Positions 19,301 through 29,900 of a stretch of 64,000 nt of DNA are shown piece by piece (position 1 is the stretch's first letter; each line of letters begins with the position of its first letter). Under the pieces are notes generated by a model that made no database searches, was not told the DNA's origin, and saw only the letters and a list, made by a program, of their open reading frames with translations. Made by a program: the position numbers and the translations under genes. This DNA is from Aurantibacter_A sp965215845 (GTDB lineage Bacteria; Bacteroidota; Bacteroidia; Flavobacteriales; Flavobacteriaceae): assembly GCA_965215845.1 (NCBI GenBank), contig CBDCEL010000003.1, positions 682,001 to 746,000 on the forward strand, written 5' to 3'.

Positions 19301-22300
19301 GGTCAAAACCAGTACTTCCGGCATCTATAGTTTGTCTGATCCAGGTTCCTGAATTACATAGGTCATTTTGAAAGGCGATCAGACGGTTACTACCCTTCCA
19401 TTCTCCCACAACAATATCTTCATCGCCATCAAAATCAATATCAGAGACAAAGACGCTCAAGCTTCCATTAATGTCCGTGGCCAAAATATGCTTTGTCCAA
19501 TTCTGTGTTGGGTCATCCGGTGCTTCGAACCAGGCAAATTCGTGTCTTTCAGTATTCGAACCCAGGCCTAATTGACCAACAACCGCATCCAAATCGCCAT
19601 CACCATCAAAATCGGCCAATTGGGCCCTGTCTGGCGTAGTAACATAGGAAATACCCGTCTGAAAGGTGGTAAAACTGCCATTGCCTTCATTTCGGAGCCA
19701 ATTACTTGATTGAAATAAATCCAAATCGCCATCCCCATCAATGTCACCAGCCTTTACATCTTCCCCAAGCGAATCATCACTGATATCGATCAACGTCCAT
19801 GATGTATTCACGGGATCCGCCGGAACGGACAACAGTTGCATAGGGGAACCCGTAGATTCTGCCCCGTTCCAATTGATCGCCATTTGAAAAGGGCCTCCTG
19901 TTTGATAAAATCCGCCTGCGATACCGGCCAAAAAGGGTTCAGAATAGTCGGTGTCACCAGACGGAATATTGGCATGTACCGTAAAATTACCCGAACCATT
20001 GTTCTCGGCCCAGACCATGTCAGCACCGGTATAAGCTCCGGTAGTCCCCAAAAGGTCCATATCACCGTCCCCATCAAAATCATATACATAGGCCACATTA
20101 TTAAAACTGCCCCCAATTGCACTGCGTAACCAGTTTCCGGATGCCGAGCCCGGATTTTTATACCACCAGCCTCCGGTTGCGATATCCTTTAAACCATCAC
20201 CATCCAAATCGTGATTCGGAAGAATGTACACCGATCGATAAGGCAGCTCGTTATCTTCAAGTTCATGAACCTGCCATTGATCAGGGAAAACAGCGGTATT
20301 GCACACCGATTGGTCCGTCACATTGACCGAAATCTCGTCGTAGATGCCAGTCGGACTGTGGTCGGGATTAAACAGTTCCAGTTTTATGGTGTGGGTTCCC
20401 AGACTTAGATTTTCGATGGCTATTGGTCCATAACTGTAGTGTGGCCCCACCATCGCATCATCGATATAATAGTGCATGTGGGTGCCTCTCTCTTGAATTT
20501 CCCAGTTTTGCACCGTGAAGGAAACCTCAAATGATTGATCGACATCAGCGCCATTTTGAGGTGAATTGATGGCTATTGTAGGGGCAATGTCAAAGGTATC
20601 GGGCGATAGAATCTCGATTGCCGAAACCTTGGGGTTTTGAACTACAGATGAAAATTGAATCGTGACAAATCCGTCGGTGACCAAGACGTTATCAAATTCC
20701 TTTATCAATGCCGTAGCCGGGCCAACTTCATTTAAAATATCAAAATTCGTCAATACCGTATTTCCTTCTATACTGACGTTAAAGATTCTTGAACCCACAC
20801 CTCCCGGGGTATTACCGACCCCAAAATACAGTTCTGCAAAATGCAATCTTAGGTCGAATTCACCCGGTGACTGTAATGGGATGTTATAGGTGAAGGCACC
20901 AAATCTTTCCGTTTGATATATGGCATCATCCGTAGTATTCGATATTGGAATGGAATTAGTATACAGGGAGCCCCCCGTCACATACTGATCGGCTATGAAA
21001 TCATTGGGTGTTGCTTGGGTTTCAAGGCCGCCCGAGTTGATGGCTATCGCGTTGAACTGTGATAATTGCAAGACTTGGGGCACAACTGGCAGGCCTACAT
21101 GGTTTTGAACACCTTGTATCGTGAGTTGATAAACCTCACCCAAGGTAAGCTGGTCATAAGTAATCAGCACTGACCTATCATTTTCCTGAAGTTCTGCCGA
21201 CAAAGTGTTTATTCCATCAGAAATCATGTAATTGGAAATGTTTTCGGCTGTCGTTTGTGTCACGTACTCGTTGAAATGAATAAGTGTCTGTGAGGAACTC
21301 AAAGCCTCAAAGCTTACAACATCGGGAGGGGAATTGTCAATGGAAACCCCAGAGCCGATGAATTCGACATAATTAAGGTCGAAAATATCCTGTTGACCAG
21401 GATTGCCCTTGAATACAAAAAAGAGGTCATGTTTACCGCCTGGGTCGGTGAAAGTAGTTTCTATATCGATCCAATTGTCAGCTCCACCAGTCGTTGGAAC
21501 AGCAGCTGTAGCCAAAAGAGGCCCATTTGGACTATCAATTCTGAATTCAATCGTTCCTCCTTGGGTAGCCGTCGCTACCCTATACTTGACCGCATTGATA
21601 TTCAATAAATTTCTTCCATCAAAGCTGATGTATCCCCCATGATCCACCCTAATTGCTTCGCTACCTCCTACGAAATCATCGGTGTTTGAAATTTTCTCGA
21701 CTCCGAAGCCTGTGGAATAAAACTCGGCCTCTTTTCTTTTGGGATGCAATGTAATTTGATCAAAAGAGGTCAAGCCCCCTTGGTCGGTATAATTTGCATT
21801 GATGACAAAGAAAATATCCATTTCACCATAGATGTCATGTGAGCCGGGGTCTAGATTCAATATTTTTGGACATCCGTCAATGGTTGCCAGGTCATGAAAG
21901 TGGTTCAAGTGCCCTAATGAGGGAATAATGTTCACGTCTTGACAATCAATACCATTGTTTGCCGTACTTCCATCTTCAGGATCGCTCACTGCAACATTGA
22001 GATTGACGTCATCGTCCCAATTCATAAAACCTCCGTCAACGGGCGAATCGAAACTAATACTGGCCACATTATTGCCGGCATAGATTGCCAGGTTCTGAAC
22101 CCCAATACCCCCATTACCATCATCGACCTTTAATTGTACATTGAATGTTCCCGTTGAGGTAAATGTAAAGGTTGGATTTTCCTCTGTTGAGTCAACGACG
22201 CCATCGGTTTGAAAATCCCAGGCATAATTCAACGGCAAATCACCATCGGGATCAAAAGTGCCGTCGCTTGAAAAGTTCACGGTCAACGGAAGTGAACCGC

Positions 22301-23690
22301 TTTGCACATCTGCACCTATAGAAACGGTAGGCGGGGTATTCGAGACGATTGCCGTATAGTCGACCCGAATCAATTTGCCGGTACCCGTATTGGAAGGGCA
22401 GCAACCCGTTCCATAGGCCAATAAGTACATATGGCCATCTGGGCCTATTTCCATATCTATTAAACCATCTTGAGAAGATGGAAATACAAGTGGTGCAAGT
22501 TGCTCATTGCTTGTGATGTCACCATTGGAATCCATTTTGACTGCCCAAATTTTACTCGTATTGAAGTCATAGTAGAAAAACATTCCATCAAACTCAATTG
22601 GTAACCTTTGTAGGTCGGTCAAAGTATCGTCAAAGTAGTACCGTACACCCGCCAGGTAACTTTTATGAAAAAACTCAAGCCAAGCGGGCTTGGCCGCGGG
22701 TAGGTTGGTCAAGCCTGTATTCCAAGTGGAGTTATTTTTAGGAGTGGCAGGGTCATTGTAATATTGTGGACTCGCATAAGAAATGAGGTAAGAATCATTA
22801 TCAACTCCCGAAAAATAGGGCCAACCATAATTTCCAGCGGTTTTTACCAGATTCATTTCATCTAGACCCTCAGGGCCTAGCGTACTGGGTGAATTTGCAT
22901 CAGGGCCCACTTCTCCCCAAAAAAGCCAATCTGTATTTTCTTTGTCGACAAAAATCCGGTATGGGTTTCTGGCACCCATTACATATATTTCCGGTTTTGT
23001 GTTTGGCGTACCCTCCGGAAACAAATTACCCGAGGGTATGCTATATGTACCATCAGGCTGTGGTGTTATACGCAACACCTTTCCCCGAAGGTCGTTTGAG
23101 TTACTTGAGCTTTTTTCTGCACTTTTGACAAAATCAGTTTCGCTGAGGGCGCCATAGTCCCCATGGTCGGTATTATCGCCAATAGCTATGTATAAATTAC
23201 CTTGCGAATCAAAGGCCATGTCACCACCTGAGTGAAGGCTAAGTGCCCTTTGCGTGTTCCACTCAAGCATCACAATCTCAGAATCCATAGCTATGGTGTC
23301 CCCATTCATTGTGAATCTTGACACACGGTTCTTTGACTCGAATTGCACCGCATAATGTAGATAGATATGGTTATTTGCTGTGAAGTCCGGGTCAAAGGCA
23401 ATACCCAAAAGTCCGTCTTCGAACTCATGAAAAACGGGAATATTGCCTGCGAAAACGGTACTCTGCGAGTCAGGTTTGTAAATGGTCACCTCTCCATAAC
23501 GGTCGAGGATAAAAATCCTACCATCAGGGGCGAATTGCATCGTGGTTGCGTTCCGCAATCCGGTCAGTAATTCTACTTTTTGAAAATCTGTCGGCAGTTG
23601 GGCTTGAGCAAAAAAAAGGCCCCAAACAAAGGTCAAAACAAAAGAAATGTCTTTTACGGATGAGGCCGCCCTCAATAATGCCATATTCAT
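16314..23690 (-). CDS. Giant T9SS exoprotein: PQQ-type sugar dehydrogenase, CBM6, malectin, FG-GAP and PKD modules
   Basis: 2458 residues. Order: signal peptide (1-30); glucose/sorbosone dehydrogenase propeller (32-450, candidate base H153 in LHSGGDM, and a vicinal GCC at 429-431); PKD (455-540); conserved linker; CBM6-like (652-780); Ig-like (785-880); malectin (883-1028); Ig-like (1038-1125); FG-GAP/VCBS region with many DxDGDGDxD motifs (1150-1495); PKD-like (1503-1593); malectin (1600-1751); two PKD-like (1757-1943); malectin (1949-2101); PKD-like (2107-2197); malectin (2204-2356); T9SS type-A sorting domain (2372-2458). It is predicted to be secreted and cell-surface attached, binding and possibly oxidising sugars. 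Modules 1525-1750 and 2128-2357 are almost identical in DNA. Its homologue lies immediately upstream. No terminator was seen at 16283-16313. Confidence 0.93.
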   Translation of the reverse strand: MNMALLRAASSVKDISFVLTFVWGLFFAQAQLPTDFQKVELLTGLRNATTMQFAPDGRIFILDRYGEVTIYKPDSQSTVFAGNIPVFHEFEDGLLGIAFDPDFTANNHIYLHYAVQFESKNRVSRFTMNGDTIAMDSEIVMLEWNTQRALSLHSGGDMAFDSQGNLYIAIGDNTDHGDYGALSETDFVKSAEKSSSNSNDLRGKVLRITPQPDGTYSIPSGNLFPEGTPNTKPEIYVMGARNPYRIFVDKENTDWLFWGEVGPDANSPSTLGPEGLDEMNLVKTAGNYGWPYFSGVDNDSYLISYASPQYYNDPATPKNNSTWNTGLTNLPAAKPAWLEFFHKSYLAGVRYYFDDTLTDLQRLPIEFDGMFFYYDFNTSKIWAVKMDSNGDITSNEQLAPLVFPSSQDGLIDMEIGPDGHMYLLAYGTGCCPSNTGTGKLIRVDYTAIVSNTPPTVSIGADVQSGSLPLTVNFSSDGTFDPDGDLPLNYAWDFQTDGVVDSTEENPTFTFTSTGTFNVQLKVDDGNGGIGVQNLAIYAGNNVASISFDSPVDGGFMNWDDDVNLNVAVSDPEDGSTANNGIDCQDVNIIPSLGHLNHFHDLATIDGCPKILNLDPGSHDIYGEMDIFFVINANYTDQGGLTSFDQITLHPKRKEAEFYSTGFGVEKISNTDDFVGGSEAIRVDHGGYISFDGRNLLNINAVKYRVATATQGGTIEFRIDSPNGPLLATAAVPTTGGADNWIDIETTFTDPGGKHDLFFVFKGNPGQQDIFDLNYVEFIGSGVSIDNSPPDVVSFEALSSSQTLIHFNEYVTQTTAENISNYMISDGINTLSAELQENDRSVLITYDQLTLGEVYQLTIQGVQNHVGLPVVPQVLQLSQFNAIAINSGGLETQATPNDFIADQYVTGGSLYTNSIPISNTTDDAIYQTERFGAFTYNIPLQSPGEFDLRLHFAELYFGVGNTPGGVGSRIFNVSIEGNTVLTNFDILNEVGPATALIKEFDNVLVTDGFVTIQFSSVVQNPKVSAIEILSPDTFDIAPTIAINSPQNGADVDQSFEVSFTVQNWEIQERGTHMHYYIDDAMVGPHYSYGPIAIENLSLGTHTIKLELFNPDHSPTGIYDEISVNVTDQSVCNTAVFPDQWQVHELEDNELPYRSVYILPNHDLDGDGLKDIATGGWWYKNPGSASGNWLRSAIGGSFNNVAYVYDFDGDGDMDLLGTTGAYTGADMVWAENNGSGNFTVHANIPSGDTDYSEPFLAGIAGGFYQTGGPFQMAINWNGAESTGSPMQLLSVPADPVNTSWTLIDISDDSLGEDVKAGDIDGDGDLDLFQSSNWLRNEGNGSFTTFQTGISYVTTPDRAQLADFDGDGDLDAVVGQLGLGSNTERHEFAWFEAPDDPTQNWTKHILATDINGSLSVFVSDIDFDGDEDIVVGEWKGSNRLIAFQNDLCNSGTWIRQTIDAGSTGFDHHDGAQVVDIDNDGDLDIVSIGWDNIVPRIFENKSVATNSAPITDAGPDRDITLPTSDITLSGTGDDPDGGAVTFLWSQVSGPNTASLTGTDTADLTASGLVEGDYLFRLTVTDDENGTAIDEVAVTVLPEPAVGGFALRINTGGPEASYNGEDFMADGYFATGSVLNRPQTGLPQPYSSIRFSRSQRMSYDIPVPDGEYTVRLHFAEVWFGATGGGSGGVGSRVFDVSVEGQLVEDDLDIFAEVGADAMLVKAHTVSVTGGVLDIDFDSRDAVGGERHPVINAIEILGDSPTTQDPIADAGNNLTITLPQTTSATFNGSGNDPDGGQITDYEWSQISGPNTAELSGENTSDLTVTGLLIGNYVFRLTVTDDENETGFDDVALVVQSGGGSVPIVNSGQDQTITLPTSDATLNGSGSDPDGGAVTFLWSQISGPGTATLSNAATADLTASGLVEGDYRFRLTVTDDENDTAFDEVTVSVLPVATGNFALRINTGGPQTTYNGNDFVADQYFDTGSVLNRPQTGLPQPYSSIRYSPSRQMAYDIPLANGEYTVILHFAEVWFGATGGGSGGVGSRIFDVTMEGQLAEDNLDIFAEAGADAMLVKTHSVSVTDGVLDLDFDSRDVVGGERHPLINAIEILGEGPLNQLPLVDAGADLSIELPADSVTLSGTGDDPDGGAVTFLWSQVSGPNTASLTGTDTADLTASGLVEGDYLFRLTVTDDENGTAIDEVAVTVLPEPVVGGFALRINTGGPEASYNGEDFMADGYFDTGSVLNRPQTGLPQPYSSIRFSRSQRMSYDIPVPDGEYTVRLHFAEVWFGATGGGSGGVGSRVFDVSVEGQLVEDDLDIFAEVGADAMLVKAHTVSVTGGVLDIDFDSRDAVDGERHPVINAIEVLGTASGGSGKFIIGQDKNDIGMSIYPNQASTFVTLSFKDSATIERIFVFDILGRLVRSYDPNKIKDGTNYIIDVNLYQQGSYIIKTIDEKGESFQKQLLVRRH
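16633..17306 (-). repeat. 674-base near-identical repeat, copy 2 (PKD-like plus malectin)
   Basis: Copy of 18448-19121 at a constant offset of 1815 bases, with no gaps and 5 substitutions by my reading (about 99.3% identity). It encodes the last PKD-like/malectin unit of the 2458-residue protein. Local base composition is far richer in G+C than the rest of the gene: 41 of 60 bases at 16741-16800 against 26 of 60 at 23401-23460. Recent duplication or gene conversion is inferred. Confidence 0.95.
18448..19121 (-). repeat. 674-base near-identical repeat, copy 1 (PKD-like plus malectin)
   Basis: Partner of 16633-17306. Identity ends abruptly at both sides: after the shared GCTCAA at 19121 and before the shared ATGGCG at 18448. 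Between the two copies lies a third, clearly diverged PKD-like/malectin unit (about 17385-18110), also G+C rich in parts, and one further PKD-like module with ordinary composition (about 18140-18420). Confidence 0.95.
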
Positions 23691-23930
23691 AAATATCAGA
23701 AATTTGATTTGAAACAGTTCGCTTCACCATTTTAATTCAGTACCATGGCTTCATTTTGATGAGTATAAGCCACTGGTTAAATTAAAATACAATAAGCCAG
23801 ACACTTAAGTAGTAAAAATATGTTCTTTTGCCGGCTAAAAGAAATATAGCCCTCCTTATTCGTTTAATTGCCCTGGAGCCTGCCAAAATGCATACTACGA
23901 AAAATAAAAGTTGGAAAAACCCGCATTAAA

Positions 23931-23961
23931 AAAGGACCCCCAATGCTTTAAGGGGTCCTTT
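23931..23961 (-). terminator. Rho-independent terminator after the 2316-residue gene
   Basis: Perfect 10-base inverted repeat AAAGGACCCC / GGGGTCCTTT with an 11-base loop. On the minus strand it is followed by a run of six T (complement of A at 23928-23933), 24 bases after the stop of the upstream giant gene. A second T run lies on the plus side, so it may work in both directions. It also separates the two giant genes, implying separate transcripts. Confidence 0.85.
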
Positions 23962-23984
23962 GTATTTTTTAAAAGTGACTTCTA

Positions 23985-26900
23985 CTAGTTGTCCACAACC
24001 AATTTAATCAATCTAGGTTTGCCCTGGTTCATACCGACACCTACGAAGTAAATACCATCCCTTAGCATAGAAACCGGTATGTCATAGGTGCCATCTACAG
24101 ACAGCACATCCGCCGCGTTGTAACCCGCTATATACCTACCTCCTACATCGTGCAAATAGATGTTCAACACCATAGTATCGGCCGGCGCATTGATAACACT
24201 GATTTTAGCCATTCCTCCTTGGGCGGGGTTTTCCGTTAATATCACTTCCATTTTGCCGGCGACATTGGTTACCGTAATGGACAAAGACGCGGTGTTCGTT
24301 TGGCCCGCCATGTCCTCAACGGTAAGTGTAACCATATAGACCCCTGCGGTTTCATAGATATGTACTGGATCGGCTTCCGTAGAGGTCATTCCATCACCGA
24401 AGTCCCATGCATAGCTCACCACACCCACATCATCAGTTGAGTTGCTACCAGTAAATGTAACCTCAAGAGGTGCGATCCCGGTTAATGGATTTGCCTCCGC
24501 GACTGCGACAGGTGGCATATCACCGCCTTCTGGTTGCACTATGACGGATACTTCATCAAATGCTGTTTCATTTTCGTCATCTGTAACGGTCAATCTAAAT
24601 ACATATTCTCCCGCCACAAGATCTGAGACAGTCAAATCCAATGTTGTATCCCCTGTCAAGGTCGCCATGGATGGTCCGCTCTCCTGCGTCCACAGATAAG
24701 TCAAATCTCCTCCATCAGGATCATCTGCCGTACCTGTCAAAGTTGTACTGTTTGTAGGCAACTCCACAGTCTGATCTGTACCGGCATCAACGTTGGGCGG
24801 TCTCGTTTCAAGGACTTCAATACCCGAAATCTTTGGATTATCGGTTACTGGGCTCAAAACAATTGTAAGATTCCCGTCGCTGACAGCTATTCCCGTAAAA
24901 CTTTCAACAATTGCAGTCGCACTACCTCCGGCAGCGACGAAAATATCATAGTTATCGACCGTTTGTTGCCCGTTCTCAATATCAATATTAAAAACTCGGG
25001 ATCCCGCACCTCCGCCTGAGCCGGCCCCTGGAACTCCAAAAAATATTTCAGCAAAATGGAGATTCACATTATGGTTCCCGTTCGTAACGGGAATTTCGTA
25101 AGTCAAATTTCCAGTAGCATGGAAACGCTCGGTTTGATACAACTCGTCATTTTCGGTATTGGCTATATCAATCACGTTTTCAAAAGGGGTACCGCCAACG
25201 AAATGCTGATCGGCCTCCCAATCTTCACCATTAAAGGTCAAAGCTGGTCCACCGGAATTGATGCGCAACGCCTGAGGTTCTCCTAGAACTGTAACCATGG
25301 CTTGATCAGAACCAGTGTCATTGTCATCATCAGTAACCGTAAGTTCGAATACATAAACACCTTCTACAAGGTCGCTGATTTCAAGGTCATCGGTATCCAT
25401 ACCATTCAACGTAGCCATTGATGGTCCACTAACTTGGGTCCACTGATAGGTGGTAATCGTTCCGCCATCGGGATCTGAACCAGAGCCGTCAAGAATCAAA
25501 CTATTATTCGGCAGGGTAATTGTGCGATCCTCCCCTGCATCGGCAATTGGCATATTTGAGTTTCCTCCGCTAACAAAAACCTCAATGCCAGAAATCTTTG
25601 GGAACTCAACAACCGATGTCAATGTAATGGTGAGCGCACCATCATTCACCATGACATCAGTGAAACTCTCTATTATTGCGGTGGCACTACCACCGGCGGC
25701 GGCAATGATATCATAATTAGCTACTTGTTCTTGACCATTCTCGACATCTATGTTAAAGACCCTAGAACCTTCTCCACCACCCGAACCGGCGCCTGGAACA
25801 CCGTAAAAAATTTCGGCAAAATGCAAATTCACGTCATAATCACCGTCGGTAACCGGTATTTCGTATACCAAGGTACCCGAAGTATGATACCTTTCAGTCT
25901 GATACAACTGATCATTTGTGGTATTTGCAATAGCGATAGGATTGTTGGTGGTACCTCCCCCAGCAAAATACTGGTCTTCAGACCAATCGATGCCGTTAAA
26001 TACATACGTAGGTCCTCCTGAATTAATCCGAATTGCGGGAAATTCATCGGACACCGTAACCATAACCTCGTCAAAACCAGTGTCGTTCTCGTCGTCAGTA
26101 GCGGTCAGTCTAAAAACGTAATCGCCCAATACCAATCCACTGGCAGTCAAATTCGTTGTGGTTTCCCCGGATAGTGTAGCGATATTTGGGCCGCTAATCT
26201 GTGTCCATAAATAGGCCGTTATTGAGCCTCCATCAGGATCCGTGGCGGAGCCACTCAACATCGCAGTATCTGTGGGCAAGACAATTGTTTGGTCTTGCCC
26301 GGCATCTACTATAGGATCATTACTTACAGGAGGCGGAGTCCCATTTTCATATATTCTGGGCACCATATCACCAAGCCAGCCATTTGAAACGACATCTAGG
26401 TCCCCGTCATTATCAATATCCACGACCCGAGCTCCGTCATGGTGTTCCAAATTGAGCGCACCATCATCTATTACTTGAGTGATAAAACTTCCCGAATCAC
26501 AAAGGTCGTTTTCAAAAACGATCAATCGATTGGACCCCAACCATTCACCAACAACAATATCTTTATCTCCATCGAAGTCAATATCTGCGGCAAACAGACT
26601 GAGGCTACCAGCAATGTCTGTGGCTAGGCTGTTTCGTACCCATGGCTGCGTCGGATCGGCCGGGGCGGCAAACCAGTCCAAATCAAATCTACCCGCTGTA
26701 TTTGGCAAACCTAATTGACCAACGACAGCATCAAGGTCACCATCACGATCGAAATCAGCCAATTGAGCCCTATCTGGTGTAGTAACATAAGTAATACCTG
26801 TTGAGAAGGTTTCCCAATTTCCACCTCCATTATTGCGAAGCCAATTGGGTCCTTGAAAAAGATCTAAATCCCCATCATCATCGATATCACCTGCTTGAAT

Positions 26901-29900
26901 ATCCTCACCGGCCGAATCTGGACTTATATCTACCAAAGACCATGTTCCTGTCGTAGGATCAGGTGAAGACGGAGTTAGCATTTGCACAGGCGAACCTGTT
27001 GTTTCTGCACCGTTCCAATTTATTGCCATTTGATACCCGGAACCAAAATCGCCTCCTGCCAGGCCGGCCAAGAACGGCTCGCTATAATTTGTGTTTCCAG
27101 CAGGAATATTGGTAAATACGGTAAAACTGCCTAGACCGTTGTTCTGTGCCCACAATAGCTGGGCGCTTTCATATTCTTCGTCGGGGGCAATACCCAATGC
27201 TGTTCCCAATAGGTCCATATCGCCATCTCCATCAAAATCATATACATGTACAACATTGCCAAAGGTACCTCCAATCGTATTTTTTTGCCAGTTTCCTGAG
27301 GCTGTTCCAGGGTTTTTATACCACCACCCTCCGGTAACGATATCCTTTAGACCATCTCCATCCAAATCATCTTTGGCAAATGTATATACTGCCGTATACG
27401 GATTTGCCTCTAGTTGGTGTACCGTCCATTGATCTGGAAAACTTGTTTCATTACAAACAGGCTGATCCGTTACACTGACCAATACCTCATCAAAAATGCC
27501 CGTGGGTGTATGGTCTGCATAAAACAATTCGACTTTGATTGTATGGCCACCTATGCTCAGGGCATCGATTGTTATTGGGTCATGACTGTAATATGGCCCT
27601 ACCATAACGTCATCGATATAGTAATGAATGTGGGTGTCACCTTCAAGAATGGTCCAATTCTGTACGTTAAAAACAACGTCAAACGGTTGGTTCACCTGCC
27701 ATCCATTTTCTGGGGATACAATGGTTATATCTGGATCGTTCCCGCCTGTGAAAGTACCTGGAGGTAAAATCTCAATACCGGATATTTTTGGATCACCGGT
27801 TATCTCGTCCAATGAGATTGAGGCAAAACCATCGGTCACCGATACGTTGTCGAACTGCTTTATCAAAGCAGTTGCAGGTGCAACTTCTGCCGAAATATCA
27901 AAATCAGTCATTACCTCGGCACCTTCTATCGAGACGTCGAATACTCGTAAACCGGTACCGCCAGGTTGACCGCCCACCCCGTGATAAATTTCGGCAAAAT
28001 GCAAGCGGATATCGTACTCTCCATTGGTCGGAACCGGAATTTCATATGATAAATTTGCACCAGATGTAAAACGCTCTGTTTGATAAAGTTCATCATCATT
28101 GGTACCATCAATTGGGATATTATCCGAATAGGTCGAACCGCCACTGAAATACTGGTCGGCACTGAACTGCTGGCCCCCAACAACCAAATCTGGACCACCT
28201 GCATTAATTCTGGTCGAACCTACAACTGAAATTGGATAGGTGTCTGTAACAACGGCTATTCCTGATACATTCTCAACATTGCTAACGGTTAAATTATATG
28301 ATGTGCCAAAGGCCATCGCGGAAGAGGTCAATACAACAGTTCTGCCGTCAGACTGGAGAACGGCGTTAGAAACCGTTATGCCGTTATCAATGACATAATT
28401 TGTGCTTTGCTGGGCGGTAATCGGGTCGACATATTCCGAAAACTCGACACGTACCAGTGTGGACGACTCGGCAACTGCTTCATTGACCAAAGGTGGTGAG
28501 TTATCGACGGATACGCCCTGACCGAGAAATTCTACATAGTTCAAATCGAAAATATCAGAGCCGCTACCCGTAAAAACAAAATACAAATCGTTCTTACCTC
28601 CGGGATCCGTAAAGCTCGATTGCACTGACTGCCAGTTATTAGGACCCCCTGTTGAAGGCACAGGTGTCGTCGCCAGAATGGTGCCAGTAGGTGAACCAAC
28701 TCTTAACTCAATGGCTCCCCCAGTAGTTGAAGCGGCAATTTTGTATTTTACATCCGTGATGTTGACAAGGTTTCTTCCTTCGAATACTATATAAGCGCCG
28801 TCATCAACACTTATCGCCTCACTTCCTCCCTCCAACGGATCTGTATTGCTGATAACGGTTACACCACTTTGCTGATCAAAGTACTCCGCTTCTTTTCGTT
28901 TGGGATGGATTTGTATTTGGCCAAAGGATATTAGCCCTCCCGTGTCCGTGTAGTTGGTATTGAACACATAGAATATATCCATCTCACCGTCAATATCATG
29001 GCCTTCATATGCCAAGGTGAAGTTCTGGGGACATCCGCTAAGGGTTGCCAAATCATGAAAATGATTTAAGTGGCCTAGGGCGGGTACAACGTTCACATCA
29101 TTACAGTCAATTCCGCCACCAGAGGTACTGCCGTCCTGGACGTCAACTACTTCCAAGTCAATACTGATATCGTCTCCCCAACCCATTAGACCTCCATCGA
29201 GTGGCGAATTAAAGGTGTAAGTAGCCCTATTGTTCCCGGCATAAATTGTTACTTCTTTGATACCCACTCCGCCATTGCCGTCATCGACCATGAGACGCGC
29301 CGTATAAGTACCAGCCACGGTGTAGGTATATGATGGGTTCTCTAAACTCGAATCTTGGTTAAAAGTGTTGCCGTCATATTCAAAATCCCAGGCGTAGCTA
29401 AGCGGTGAGTCACCGTTAGGGTCATAAGTTCCAGCACTTGAAAAATTAACGGTTAAAGGTAAAGACCCATCTACCGGATCGGCATCAAGAAAAACAACAG
29501 GTGGTGTATTCGTAGTAATTCCCGTATAATCGACCCTCAATAGTTTTCCTGTTCCGTCCCCATTATTACAGCACCCTACACCATAAGACATTATGTACAT
29601 ATGACCATCGGGTCCTATCGCCATATCAAGATAGCCATCTTGGCCACTTTCAGGAAATATGGACGGTGCCAATTGCTCGGTACTCACAATGTTACCCTGG
29701 GCATCTAGCTCTGCTGCCCATATTTTACTTGTGTTGAAGTCGTAGTAGAAAAAGAGTCCATCAAATTCCACCGGGAGCCTTTGGTCGTCTGTTAGATTGT
29801 TATCATAGTAATAACGTGGGCCCGCAAGATAGCTCTTATGAAAAAACTCCATCCAAGCTGGCTCAGCGGCCGGCAAGTTGGTAGCTCCCGTATTCCAGGT